A stretch of DNA of 64,000 nt from Capra hircus (lineage: Eukaryota > Chordata > Mammalia > Artiodactyla > Bovidae): assembly GCF_001704415.2 (NCBI RefSeq), contig NC_030817.1, forward strand, positions 49,213,550 to 49,277,549, given 5' to 3'. Shown here in pieces: positions 1 to 10,744 of the stretch (positions within the stretch are counted from its first letter, which is position 1; every line of letters starts with the position of its first letter). The notes under the pieces were generated by a model that saw only the letters and a list, made by a program, of their open reading frames with translations, was not told the DNA's origin and searched no databases. A program made the position numbers and the translations under genes.

Positions 1-1768
1 TTTCAAAGACTAGCAGGGAGAGATGATAAAGTCTTAAGTGAACAATGCAAAGAAATAGAGGAAAACAACAGAATGGGAAAGAGTAGAGAGATCTCTTCAA
101 GAAAATCAGAGATACCAAGGGAACATTTCATGCAAAGATGGGCACAATAAAGGACAGAAATGGTATGGACCTAACAGAAGCAGAAGATATTAAGAAGAGG
201 TGGCAAGAATACACAGAAGAACTGTACAAAAAAGATCTTCATGACCCAGATAACCATGATGGTCTGATCACTGACCTAGAGCCAGACATCCTGGAATGCA
301 AAGTCAAGTGGGCCTTAGGAATAAATACTACAAACAAAGCTAGTGGAGGTGATGGAATTCCAGTTGAGCTATTTCAAATCCTGGAAGATGATGCTGTGAA
401 AGTAGTGCAGTCATATGCCAACAAATTTGGAAAATTCAGCAGTGGCCACAGGACTGGAAAAGGTCAGTTTTCATTCCAATCCTGATACTCAAAGAATGTT
501 CAAACTACTGCACAACTGCACTCACTTCACATGATAGCAAGGTAATGCTCAAAATCCTTCAAGCCAGGCTTCAACAGTATGTGAACCGAGAACTTCCAGA
601 TGTACAAGGTGGGTTTAGAAAAGGCAGAGGAACCAGAAATCAAATTGCCAAAATACACTGGATCATAGAAAAGCAAGAGAGTTCCAGAAAATATCTACTT
701 CCACTTCATTGACTACGTAAAGCCTTTGACTGTGTGTATTGTAACAAACTGGAAAATTCTTCAAGAGATGGGAATACCAGACCAGCTGACCTGCCTCCTG
801 AGTAATCTGTATGCAGGTCAAGAAGCAACAGTTAAAACTGGATATGAAACAATGAACTGGTTCAAAATTGGGAAAGGAGTACATCAAGCTGTATATTGTC
901 ACCCTGCTTATTTAACTTCCGTACAGAGTACATCATGCTAAATGCTGGGCTGGATGAAGCACAAGCTGGAATCAAGATTCCCAGGAGAAATATCCATAAC
1001 GTCAGATATGCAGGTGACACCACCTTAATGGCAGAAAGTGAAGAGGAACTAAAGAGCCTCTTGATGAAAGTGAAAGAGGAGAGTGAAGAGCTGGCTTAAA
1101 ACTCAACATTCAAAAAACAAAGATCACAGTATCTGGTCCCGTCACTTCATGGCAATTAGATGGGAAAACAATGAAAACAGTGACAGACTATTTTTTTAGG
1201 CTCCAAAATCACTGTAGTGACTGCAGCCATGAAATTAAAAGATGCTTGCTCCTTGGAAAAAAAGCTATGACAAACCTGGACAGCATATTAAAAAGCAGTT
1301 CACCGCTTTGCTAATAATGATCTGCATATTCAAAGCTATGGATTTTTCCAGTAGTCATGTACAGATGTGAAGATTGGACTATAAAGAAGGCTGAGCACCA
1401 AAGAATTGATGCTTTCAAACTGTGCTGCTGGAGAAGACTCTTAAGAATCTCTAAGACAACAAGGAGATCAAACCAGTCAATCCTAAAGGAAAATCAACCC
1501 TGAATATTCACTGAAAAGACTGGTGCTGAAGCTGAAGCTCCAAACTTTAGCCACCTGATGTGAAGAATCAACTCACTGGAAAAGACCCTGATGCTGGGAA
1601 AGACTGAGGGCAGGAGAAAAGGGCGACAGAGGATGAGATATTGGATGGCATCATTGACTCAATGGACGTGAGTCTGAGCCAGCTCCAGGAGACAGTGAAA
1701 GACAGGGTAGCCTGGCATGCTGCAGTCTATGGGGTCGTAAAGAGTCGCACATGACTCAACAACTAAAC
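1..1768 (+). mobile_element. LINE BovB (RTE), diverged copy, cut by window edge
   Basis: The sequence matches the other BovB copies here from the endonuclease-RT linker to the 3' end (gactcaacaac tail). It has many substitutions and indels. RT fragments are readable at 138-485 (linker and RT start) and 896-1099. The catalytic YADD is changed to YAGD at 1007-1018, so the enzyme is dead. The 5' part lies left of the window. Its high divergence resembles the copies at 42659 and 62503, which suggests an older subfamily. Confidence 0.93.
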
Positions 1769-2288
1769 AAAAGCAACTGATCTTCCTGTCTCCAGTCGTA
1801 CTCCACTCATGTCTGTCCTCAGCACTGCTACCTGAATCATCTTTCCAAGTGCAGATCTTATCATGCAGCTCAATTCTTCAGTGGCTCCCCCCTGAATAAA
1901 ATCCACCTTTAAAACAGCAGCCAAGACATCCATGATCAGCTTCCTCTCTGCCATACAACATGTCCATTCTGTATAATTATCATCAATGCATTTGACATAT
2001 CGTTATAATCATTGTTTTTAAAGTATTTTTCTTAACCAACACTAAAAGCTCATAGATGACATGGAGTTAGTCATATTTATGTTCTCAACACAAACCAATG
2101 TCTAACACATAGAAAGCATCAATAAATGTGCTCTAGATTCATTAATTAATGAGTAGTCAGAAAATGTATATATCATATGATTAGTGAATGGATATCCAAC
2201 ATCTGGTGCATAAACAGTTTTCAGTTATTTAGTGGATAAATAAATTAGCCAGTTGCTATTCAATAAAATTTTTTAAAGTTTTCCTTAC
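1769..2288. other. MNS1 intron, no recognised feature
   Basis: AT-rich intronic sequence between the BovB end and the MNS1 exon. I see no repeat family or gene that I can name. Confidence 0.5.
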
Positions 2289-2546
2289 TTTGTCTGCAAG
2301 GAACTGGTTGCGGCGTTCTTCTATAAGTTTCTCCACAGCCCTCTTGTGTTCTAGTTGCTTCATTCTTTGCTTCTGAGCATTCATTAATTCTATTCGATCA
2401 TCCTCAGCAAATTTCGCCAGCATAGCTTTTCTAAATGTCTCCTCTTCCTCTTTTGCAGCCTGAAGTACTAATTCCTTCAAGGCCATTTGGTCCATAAAAT
2501 CTTGCTTCAACTCCTTTTGCCTTCTCAATTTCTCTTCTGCTTCTTC
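2289..2546 (-). CDS. MNS1: MNS1 internal exon (sixth in window)
   Basis: This 258-nt exon is exactly 86 codons, starting EEAEEKLRRQKELKQD, with the landmark AEDDRIELMNAQKQRMKQLE and ending RRNQFLADK. The acceptor is GTTATTTAG and the donor AAA|GTAAGG. The frame runs past the donor to a stop in the intron, so an open-frame call would overextend it. The segment is among the parts of MNS1 I recognise most clearly. About 70 further C-terminal residues, plus the stop codon, are expected in exon(s) left of position 1. With the other five exons it covers roughly residues 75-420 of a protein of about 495; that numbering is estimated from memory. Confidence 0.94.
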
Positions 2547-3782
2547 CTAAATAACAATACATCTAAAAGTTAATTTAATAATTAACCTGTAAAAGTTAAT
2601 TCAGTAATTGTTTCTTTACAGTAGATTTATAAAGATAGGGTCAGACAGAGTTTGATTAAGCTTAATGTTACAATAAGAAATAAAACTGAAACCTTAAGCC
2701 TTTTCAAGGTAACACTTTGCCCATCCTTTAAAAACTAATAAAGTAGATGTTACCTTTGGATTGCTCATTATTTAAATTTTAACTAATATATATTTACCAT
2801 CTTGTTTCTGTATTCAGAATTAACACATTAACTTTGAAAAGAACTGTATAAAAATTTGTATATGTGAGTTTATTAAATCTGTCAACTATATAATCTGTAC
2901 CAACTATGAATCATTCTAGAACCTTGTATTCAAATCATTGATGAATATTTTTCAGAACAATAATCTACCAATGAGAATCAGAAGTTTAGAGAAATTCAAA
3001 TTTACTTGAAGCAGTTAAAAGTCCTTTCCTACAAGGTTTATATTTCCCCAACATTATTATGAAAGATTTCAAAACCAAAGAATTTTACAGGGATCACCCA
3101 TATTTGCTTTATCATTGATCTACTGAATTAGGACTGTTGTAAATTTTAAATCATTTGCTAATCTAACCAACTTTGCTCAATTCTAATACAAGTTCCAGGT
3201 AGGCCAGTATCTTCAAAATATTGCCTTAACATCCATGTGGCCAAGGGTACAGATACAACAAACTATAAGGGATTTACTACAGGCCATCAGAGGCATACAG
3301 AACTTCCAGGAAGGCCAGGGAACCAAGCTGTCATCCTACAGCTCAAGTCTCATGGTAACACTGTCTATGGTGACCGACTATCTCATGTGCTTACTTCCAT
3401 CTTCATACCTTGAAGTGGGGGTGATGGCTACTGGAGGTAACCTAGTTCATATGAAGAATTCTAGGTAAGAGATAAATGTAGTTTTAACTACATTTCTCTT
3501 TGCAATAAAGCAAGACAAATGAATTTACAACAGGGTAGGATATGGTAAGGGTAGGAATGGGTTTTTTTGAGACAGAAAATATATTTATTATTATGCAAAC
3601 AGCTATGCAAAATAGCTAGGGACCTGACAAGCTGCCAAAGAATTTTCCCAAATAACTTGTGCATCCCTGTATTACTGGTATCACATCAGTAACACATCCA
3701 GGAGAACAAAAATAGAATTCAGAAAACAATATCTCAGAGGCCCACCAGATCCTGATTCCTTTATGAAATACTCTATTACAGT
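2547..3782. other. MNS1 intron, no recognised feature
   Basis: Mostly AT-rich single-copy-looking intron. A 77-codon open frame at 3235-3468 has no recognisable motif and no supporting splice structure, so I treat it as chance. Confidence 0.5.
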
Positions 3783-3912
3783 GTTGTTGTTGGTTGTGTA
3801 GTTGCTAGGTTGTGTCCTGCTCTTTCAACCCCATGGACTTTATGTAGCCTGCCAAGCTCCTCTGTCCATGGGATTAATACTGCAGTGGGTTGCCATTTCC
3901 TTCTCCAAAGAA
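3783..3912 (-). mobile_element. Bov-tA SINE fragment (BovB-derived tail part)
   Basis: It reads like the reverse complement of the Bov-A part of Bov-tA: guttered versions of the tgaccccatggact, caggctcctctgtccatggga and gtgggttgccatttccttctcc blocks. The tRNA-like head is missing. It is diverged, so probably old. Confidence 0.8.
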
Positions 3913-4037
3913 TGGATTTTAAGGAGCCAATCTGCAAGTACCAGTTACAGCAACTTTGTTAATTATATTGATCATTCAACCTCTTTTTCTTCATTTATCC
4001 CTATCTTTCCAAATTCTATCTTTTTCATAGTCGTCTC

Positions 4038-4236
4038 TATTCCCTGGTAGCTTAGATGGTAAAGAATCAGCCTGCAATGCAGGAGACCCAGGTTCAATCC
4101 CTGGGCCAGAAAGATCCCCTGGAGAAGGGAATGACAACCCTCTCCAGTATTCTTGCCTGGAGAACTCCATGGACAGAGGAGCCTGGCGGGCTATAGTCCA
4201 TGGGGTCACAAAGTCAGACACGACTGAGTGTCTAAC
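4038..4236 (+). mobile_element. Bov-tA SINE, nearly complete
   Basis: It has the tRNA-derived head (ttccctggtagcttagatgg, with a B-box-like ggttcaatccc near 4091) followed by the BovB-derived part (cccctggagaaggg, gtattcttgcctggaga, gacacgactgag). Its 3' end runs into a CA microsatellite. Such SINEs are moved by BovB enzymes; that is family knowledge. Confidence 0.9.
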
Positions 4237-4253
4237 ATACACACACACACACA
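4237..4253 (+). repeat. (CA)n microsatellite at SINE tail
   Basis: About eight CA/AC units directly follow the Bov-tA 3' end, a common position for tail-derived microsatellites. Confidence 0.9.
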
Positions 4254-5033
4254 ATCCTCTTTTCAAATCTTATCTTTTTTTTAGTTCTCTCTAATCACTC
4301 TTACCTCTTTTGGGGGTCTTATACCATTTAATTTTTCATCATTTAATTTTATTCCATAAATATACACCTCATCTCACTAAAATTCATAGAAAACATATCT
4401 TATTTTCCTTTGGGATGCTGGACACATAGTGTTTTTTGTAATAAAAAGTTTGTGTTTATTTGCCATCTATTGCATAGAAGTCAGAGACTCATTAAAGGCA
4501 GACATGCTGTGTCAGTTAGCTTTGAATTCCTCCAGAGCTTATAATAATACTTTGCACACAGAAATTCAGTACATACTGAGCCAAATGAATTCTTGACATT
4601 TCCTGGCATCCATCTCCCATACCAATTTTAGTTTAATCCAATGGTGAAGATATCTGGCTAAAGAACAGGAAAGATTTTGGCAACACAAAACACCATTCAT
4701 TATATTTTTTGAACTAGGAAAGTGTTCATATAGTCTTTGATGTGTCTGGATCTGGATTATATAGTCATATAATATGAACTGAATAATTTTCAATGTTCTA
4801 AAACCCAATATGTGGTTTGAGGAATAGCTGTTCACCGAAAGTTTGGATTAATTTGCTATAGAACTACTCTGAGTCTAGAAACTCTTTGGAAAGTCTTAGT
4901 CTGGGTTCTCCACTGAAAAACAGCCTTGAACAAGGACTTGTATACAGATATTTTACCATGGAGGGAATCTCAGGAAGCAGAGGTGAGAGACAAGCAGGAG
5001 TGAAGGAAGAGGAGCCAACACAAGGGGGCATCT
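4254..5033. other. MNS1 intron, no recognised feature
   Basis: AT-rich intron leading to the minisatellite. The last part (about 4895-5033) becomes purine- and GC-richer and may belong to the unit that surrounds the minisatellite, but I cannot name it. Confidence 0.45.
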
Positions 5034-5342
5034 GAACTGGTCACCACCGTGGACAACCACGGTTTCACCCTGCCAGGACGCTGCGAGCTGGTCACCACCG
5101 TGGACAACCACGGCTTCACCCTGCCAGGACCCTGCGAGCTGGTCACCACCGTGGACAACCACGGCTTCACCCTGCCAGGACGCTGCGAGCTGGTCACCAC
5201 CGTGGACAACCACGGCTTCACCCTGCCAGGACCCTGCGAGCTGGTCACCACCGTGGACAACCACGGCTTCACCCTGCCAGGACGCTGCGAGCTGGTCACC
5301 ACCGTGGACAACCACGGCTTCACCCTGCCAGGACACTGTGAG
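5034..5342. repeat. 51-bp minisatellite, six units with alternating variants
   Basis: Units begin (gtggacaacc) at 5049, 5100, 5151, 5202, 5253 and 5304, exactly 51 bp apart. Units alternate at one site, aggacgctgcg then aggaccctgcg, which makes a 102-bp higher-order period; the last unit ends aggacactgtg. Each unit holds a short inverted repeat, ccgtgg-acaa-ccacgg, able to form a hairpin. Because 51 is divisible by three, long frames stay open on both strands; these are not evidence for a protein. Confidence 0.97.
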
Positions 5343-5937
5343 GAAGGCATGGGGTACCTTTCAGGACCTTCCCAAAAGCCTGCTACAGGTGGAGAAGCAT
5401 CATCTATCGATTCCTGTCCACTGCTGGCTGAGGGATGCCCCAATGTTACTCCCTGTCCCCACCCTGACATGTCAGGAAGCTCTCAGCAAGGCGTCAGTCT
5501 AAGCCCTCACAGCTGTTCCCCACAGTGGTCACAAATCAGAGGGGTTGCTGACAGGATATGACACAGGGCACACAAATCTTCTGATGGAGGAAAATGGCTT
5601 TAATAATCTTGTCTTTTTTTCCCCCTACATTTTTTGAAATCACTGCATTTTTAACTCAGAAAATTGCACCATTGAAAATTTCATTTTTTTAGGACACAAC
5701 TGAGTAATCTTTCATTATTTTTCTAATCTTTTCTCTTCACAGACCCTTTATCCCTTCAAATATTAAGCTACTAGATTTTAAAATGCTAATGTGTTCTCCT
5801 GATTTTCAGTTTACTTCTACTTGTATCTTTATTATTTCCTTCCATATTCTTACCTCCTACTTGATTTATAATGTTTTTCTCAGTTATTGAGTTGGCTGCC
5901 TACACAGTTTCCCCAGTATTTCTCACTTAATAATTGC
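5343..5937. other. Intron flank of minisatellite, no recognised feature
   Basis: GC-richer sequence until about 5560, then AT-rich. The frame that runs out of the minisatellite to 5561 has no motif I recognise. Confidence 0.4.
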
Positions 5938-5978
5938 CTGTGGATTTCTCTGGTGCTCCAGTGGTTAAGAATCCACCT
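5938..5978 (+). mobile_element. CHR-type SINE head fragment
   Basis: Only the first ~40 bp of a tRNA-derived CHR SINE are present (tctggtgctccagtggttaagaatcc-like head). It stops abruptly where the L1 5'UTR begins at about 5979. Confidence 0.6.
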
Positions 5979-7990
5979 GCTGGCTTCCAGTTCAAGATGG
6001 TGGAGTAGAAGGACATGCGCTTGTCTCCTTCTGCAGGAGCACCAAAATCACAACTAGCTGTTGAACAGCCATCAACAGGAGGATGCTGGGACCCACCAGA
6101 AAAAGATACCCCATGTCCAAAGACAAAGGAGAAGCTGCAGCGAGATGGCAGGAGGGGTGCATTCATGATAAAATCAAACCCCATACCTGCTGGGTAGGAA
6201 ACCCACTAACTGGAGAACAATAATACCAAAGAAGTTTCTCACACTGTTGTGAAGGTTTGGACCCCACGTCAGGCTTCTCAGCCTGGGGATCTGACAAAGG
6301 GACTGGACATCCACAGGGACTCTGCCCTTGAAGGCCAGTGGGACTTGACTAAGCCTTCCATGGACTGTAGGAAACAGACTCCAGTCGTGGAGTGTGCACC
6401 AGGACCCAGAGGCAAGGAGCAGCGAACCCACAGGGGACGCAAACCAAACTACCTGCTAGTGCTGGAGGGCCTCCTGTGGAGGAGTGGGTCAGCAGGGGCT
6501 CCACCAGATGGGGGCACTGGCAGCAGCAGTCCAGGAAGGTCCCACTTGGCGTAAGCCCTCTTGGAGGTCACCATTAACCCAGGGCTGGGTCAGGCCAAAC
6601 AACTACCAGGGAGGGAGTGCAACCCTACTCATCAGCAGATAATTGCATTAAAGCTTTACTGAGCAAGGCCCTGCCCACCAGAGTAAGACCCAGTTTTTCC
6701 CATCGCCAGTCCCTCCCATCAAGAAGCTTACACAAGCCTCTTAGCTTACTCCATCAGAGGGCAGACAGAAACAACAAGAAGATCCATAGCTGGCTAGAAC
6801 AAAAGCTATATTATAGAAAGTTAATCATGATAAAAAAAAAAGCATAAAGTTATGTCCTGGATGAAGGGACAAGATAAAACCCAAGAAAAACAACTAAATG
6901 AAGTGGAGATAGGCAACCTTCCAGAAAAGCAATTCAGAATAATGATATTGAAGATGATACAGGATCTCAGGAAAACAATTGAGAAGATGCAAGAAATGTT
7001 TACTAAAGACCTACAAGAATGAAAGAACAGAGATGAATAATACACTAAAAGGAATCAGTAGAGTAACTGAGGCAGAAGAACAGATAAATGACCTGGAGGA
7101 CAAAATGGTGGAAATCACTGCCACAGAACAGAACATAGAAAAAAGAATGAGAAGAAATGAAGACAGCCTAAGAGACCTCTGGGACAGCATTAAATGCACC
7201 AACATTCACATTAAAGGAGTCCCAGAAGGAGAAGAGAGAGAAAGGACCTGAGAAAATATTTGAAGAGATTAAGAGCTGAAAACTTGCCTAACATGGGAAA
7301 GGAAATAGTCAAACAAGTCCAGGAAGCACAGAGTCCTAGGCAGGATAAACCCAAGGAGGAACACAGCAAGACACATAGTAATTAAAGACAAAGATAAAAT
7401 ATTAAAAGCAACAAGGGAAAAGCAACAAATAACATACAAAGGAACTCCCATCAAGCTATCAGCTGATTTCTCAACGAAACTCTACAAGTTAGAAGGGAAG
7501 GGCATGACATATTTAAAGTGAGGATAGAGAAGAACCTGCAACCAAGAATACCCATTCAGATTTGATGGAGAAATAAAAAACTTTCCAGACAAGCAAAAGT
7601 GAAGAGAATTCAGCACCACCAAACCAGCTTTACAACAAATGCTAAAGGAACTTCTCTAGGCAGCAAACACAACAGAAGGAAAGACCTACAGAAAATTAAC
7701 CCAAAACAGTTAAGAAAATGGTAATAGAATCAAATGCACCAACCAAAAGACACAGACTGGCTGGCCAGATGAAAACATGTGCATGGATGCACTTCCACTT
7801 ACCATATCACTCTGCTTGACCCCCCAGATTGTATGTAATTATTTTATATTGTTACGTTAATCATGTTCCCATTATGACTTGAAATTGTAATTATCTTTCA
7901 TTTTTGTCTGGCTATTGACTGTGAAAACTGATAAACATCTTTTACTATTGTGATTATGTAACTATTACTCATTGCCATTGTATCATGACT
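5979..7990 (+). mobile_element. L1 element with 5'UTR and ORF1 but almost no ORF2
   Basis: It starts with the artiodactyl L1 5' end (ggcttccagttcaagatgg, then gtagaaggacatgcgc). An ORF1-like coiled-coil region follows at about 6890-7700, with a readable stretch NDLEDKMVEI and RRNEDSLRDLWDSIK at 6979-7251, then fragments NMGKEIVKQVQEAQ and TKPALQQMLKELL in other frames. About 40 bp after ORF1 (ccaaccaaaagacacagact, the ORF2 start) the sequence switches to an AT-rich tail that ends in an A-rich run near 7980. Frameshifts show it is inactive. It may be an internally deleted L1 or a half-L1 (HAL1-like). Confidence 0.75.
6979..7251 (+). pseudogene. L1 ORF1 coiled-coil remnant
   Basis: The 90-codon frame contains an L1 ORF1p coiled-coil pattern (EMNNTLKGI, EAEEQINDLEDKMVEI, RRNEDSLRDLWDSIK, GVPEGEERE). 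ORF1p is the RNA-binding chaperone of L1. The frame is broken on both sides: an earlier in-frame stretch near 6858 is separated by a stop at about 7020, and the RRM and C-terminal parts continue in other frames to about 7715. The methionine at 6979 is not a real start. Confidence 0.75.
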
Positions 7991-8062
7991 GGTCAACAAA
8001 AAAATAATAAGAACTCTATATCACCAAAAGCACAATTTAATAGAAAAACTTGTCATCACTTT

Positions 8063-8170
8063 TAAAATTCCAGATGCGTATCAGCATTATCTTGGGAGTT
8101 TTTGAAAAACAGAAAGCCCAGGTACTGCTTTTTTCTCCAGAGCTCCAGATATATTTCTAATGAGCAGCCA
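8063..8170 (+). mobile_element. Possible MER5/Charlie-type DNA transposon fragment
   Basis: The motif series gatgcgtatcagcattatct, gggagttttt and aaaacagaaagcccaggtact resembles the end of MER5-like hAT non-autonomous elements. Only one end is recognisable; a RepeatMasker run would decide. Confidence 0.35.
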
Positions 8171-8457
8171 TGTTTAATGGCTGTATGATGCTCTTTTACT
8201 TTTATCTAGTTTCACTTTTTCTATGTCATATTCAGTGCTCCCATTACACTGTTTGTTTTCCAATTTCTTCATCTTTTTAAAAATTTTCTTTCTCTAGCCT
8301 TTATCAAGCACAGTAGAAAAGTTTTGTATACCTATATAGAAATAACATGTATAACATATTTTAGAAAACTTATGAATTTTTGCCTAATGAAAAAATGTAT
8401 GACATTTTGATTCCACTTGTTTGACTTAATATCAATAGAATGCTATATTTCTAATTA

Positions 8458-8628
8458 AAAAACAGATATGCAACAAAAGTTTACTGTATAGCACAAAGAA
8501 TGAGAGTCAATATCTCATAATAACCTATAATGGAAAATAATTTCAAAAATTAATATATTTGTATATGTACAACTGAATCAACTTGCTGTGCACCTGAAAC
8601 ATTGTAAGTCAACTATACTTGAATGAAA
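8458..8628 (+). mobile_element. L1 3'UTR end
   Basis: It resembles the artiodactyl L1 3' end: tactgtatagcacaaagaa, aacctataatgg, caacttgctgtgcacctgaa and attgtaagtcaactatactt. It is truncated at its 5' side and followed by an A-rich region. Confidence 0.85.
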
Positions 8629-8742
8629 AATTTTAAAAATTTTAAAAATAAAATTTTAAATTTAAAATTTTTAAAAATTAAAAATTTAAAAATAAATGAA
8701 AATTTTAAAAATAAAATAAAATTTTAAAAATTAAAAAATAAA
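8629..8742. repeat. AT-rich low-complexity tract (expanded L1 tail)
   Basis: Irregular repeats of aaaattttaaaaat and its near-palindromic partners make up about 110 bp between the L1 tail and a SINE. It is likely a degenerated poly(A)/TSD region. Confidence 0.85.
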
Positions 8743-8955
8743 TGCAGAGGACACAGGTTCGATCCCTGGCCTGAGAAGACTCCACACGCCACAGGATAAC
8801 TAAGCCTGTGCAGCACGACTACAGAAGCATGCACATCCTAAAGCTTGTGCTCCACAACAAGAGAAGCCACCGCAGGGAGAAGCCTGCACACTGTAGCTGG
8901 GGAAAGCCCACGTGCAGCAACAAGGACAACAGCCAAAAACAAACAGAAAAAAACG
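8743..8955 (+). mobile_element. CHR-type SINE, 5'-truncated
   Basis: It begins inside the tRNA-like head (caggttcgatccctggcctg) and continues into the long CHR body (gcttgtgctccacaacaaga, agaagccaccgcag, agcaacaag), then an A-rich tail. The family is found in ruminants, hippos and whales. Confidence 0.82.
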
Positions 8956-9026
8956 CTTTAATTGCCTAATAGATTTTTATGTCATTTCCTCCTCTAAATT
9001 GTCTGCAAATATCCTCTTCAACCAAT

Positions 9027-9843
9027 AGTCTTTTCCAATGAGTCAACTCTTCGCATGAGGTGGCCAGAGTACTAGAGTTTCAGCTTTAGCATCATTCCTT
9101 CCAAAGAAATCCCAGGACTGATCTCCTTCAGAATGGATCTCCTTGCAGTCCAAGGGACTTTCAAGAGTCTTCTCCAACACCACAGTTCAAAAGCATCAAT
9201 TCTTTGGTGCTCAGCCTTCTTCACAGTCCAACTCTCACAACCATACATGACTACTGGAAAAATCATAGCCTTGACTAGACAGACCTTAGTCGGCAAAGTA
9301 ATGTCTCTGCTTTTGAATATGCTATCTAGGTTGGTCATAACTTTCCTTCCAAGGAGTAAGCGTCTTTTAGTTTCATGGCTGCAATCACCATCTGCAGTGA
9401 TTTTGAAGCCCCCAAAAATAAAGTCTGACACTGTTTCTTTCCACTGTTTCCCCATCTATTTGCCATGAAGTGATGGGACCAGATGCCATGATCTTCGTTT
9501 TCTGAATGTTCAGCTTTAAGTCAACTTTTTCACTCTCCTCTTTCACTTTCATCAAGAGGCTTTTTAGTTCCTCTTCACTTTCTGCCATAAGGGTGGTGTC
9601 ATCTGCATATCTGAGGTTATTGATATTTCTCCCGGCAATCTTGATTCCAGCTTGTGTTTCTTCCAGTTCAGCGTTTCTCATGATGTACTCTGCATAGAAG
9701 TTAAACAAGCAGGGTGACAATATACAGCCTTTTCCTATTTGGAGCCAGTCTGTTGTTCCATGTCCAGTTCTAACTGTTGCTTCCTGGCCTGCATACAGAT
9801 TTCTCAAGAGGCAGGTCAGGTGGTCTGGTATTCCCATCTCTTT
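9027..9843 (-). mobile_element. LINE BovB fragment (RT to near 3' end)
   Basis: Reading the minus strand from 9843, it starts in the RT domain (MGIPDHLTCLLRNLYAG) and reaches the C-terminal region, stopping about 100 bp before the usual 3' tail. The YADD motif is intact at 9598-9609. A frameshift near 9430 separates the RT core (9837-9385) from the C-terminal part (9455-9072). Both element ends are missing. Confidence 0.93.
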
Positions 9844-10286
9844 CGGGAGATAAAATGTTCATTATATGTCCCTTGATGCTTATACCTATTCTCTGTGATA
9901 TCTGAGATTCATGTGCTGTTCCACTTACCTAGTAATAACGCTGACTACCTGCTTCCCATTTGTTCATATATGCCTGTTAGCCTTCACGCATCATTTTATT
10001 CTTAATGCTTTGGGGGTTGACATTAGGTATCTATAAGTGAATTTTATCAAGATGTTTCTTTAAAAGAACTGGGCACATTTTACAATCTTAAATGCAGTTA
10101 ATAATTAAGGACTCACATGAAATAAATTTTGATATTTTACATAGTATCTATTTCTTCCTCATTGATGAAACAGTGTATCTAAAACAATGTTTTAATATAG
10201 CTGATAATATAACAAATAATACTAATAAGTATAATTAATTGTTATATATATTCATATATCTTATTTTATAAAGTGTTCAAACTTTT
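9844..10286. other. MNS1 intron, no recognised feature
   Basis: AT-rich sequence without a repeat family I can name. Confidence 0.45.
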
Positions 10287-10447
10287 GGGAGTTCCCTGGT
10301 GGTTCAGTGGTTAGGATTCCATGCTTTCACTGCTGACGGTGCAGCTTCAATCCCTGGTCAGGAAATTAAGACCCTACAAGCCATGCAACATGGTCAAAAC
10401 AAAGTACTGAAACTTCCAGCTTGTTAAAAAAAAAAAAAAAAAAAAAA
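10287..10447 (+). mobile_element. CHR-2-like SINE with poly(A)
   Basis: It has the head gggagttccctggtggttca, the B-box-like cttcaatccctggtcagg, the short form body (ccatgcaacatgg) and a long A tract at 10425-10447. Confidence 0.88.
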
Positions 10448-10742
10448 CTTGGGTTTTTTATATTCTGTTGTCAACTTATTGAGTGTTCTTTACATATTCT
10501 GGATAAAAAGTTATTTGTAAGATACATGTATACGGAATGTTTTCTCCCAAATGTGGCTTGCATTTTCATTTTCCTAACAATGTCAGGAAATTATTAATTT
10601 TGAGGAAGCCTACTTATAAACTTTTTATGGCTCAAGCCTTTATCCTAAAAATTTTTAATCTTTGCCATTTCCAAGTTCATAATGACCTTCTCATGTTTGC
10701 TTCTAGAAATGTTTTAGCTTCAGGTCTTTTTATGTTATAATA
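10448..10742 (-). mobile_element. Old L1 3' fragment (antisense)
   Basis: It resembles the antisense 3' region of mammalian L1M copies: gagtgttctttacatattct, gcttgcattttcattttcc and taatgaccttctcatg-like blocks. The element at 36560-37300 is of the same kind. Subfamily is not determined. Confidence 0.6.
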
Positions 10743-10744
10743 TG

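Noticed and set aside
4038..4110. tRNA gene-like A/B-box sequences in this and other SINEs
   Set aside because: They are tRNA-derived heads of Bov-tA or CHR SINEs, without a cloverleaf end and joined to SINE bodies.
5049..5342. CRISPR array
   Set aside because: Units are directly contiguous with no spacers, and this is ruminant nuclear DNA.
5049..5561. 170-codon open frame (and 127/166-codon frames on the other strand) over the minisatellite as a repeat protein
   Set aside because: The 51-bp unit is divisible by three, so any stop-free unit stays open; several frames are open at once and no splice or start context supports a gene.
6249..6577. Proline/glycine-rich overlapping open frames of 60-100 codons
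   Set aside because: They lie in the GC-rich L1 5'UTR and match no conserved protein pattern.
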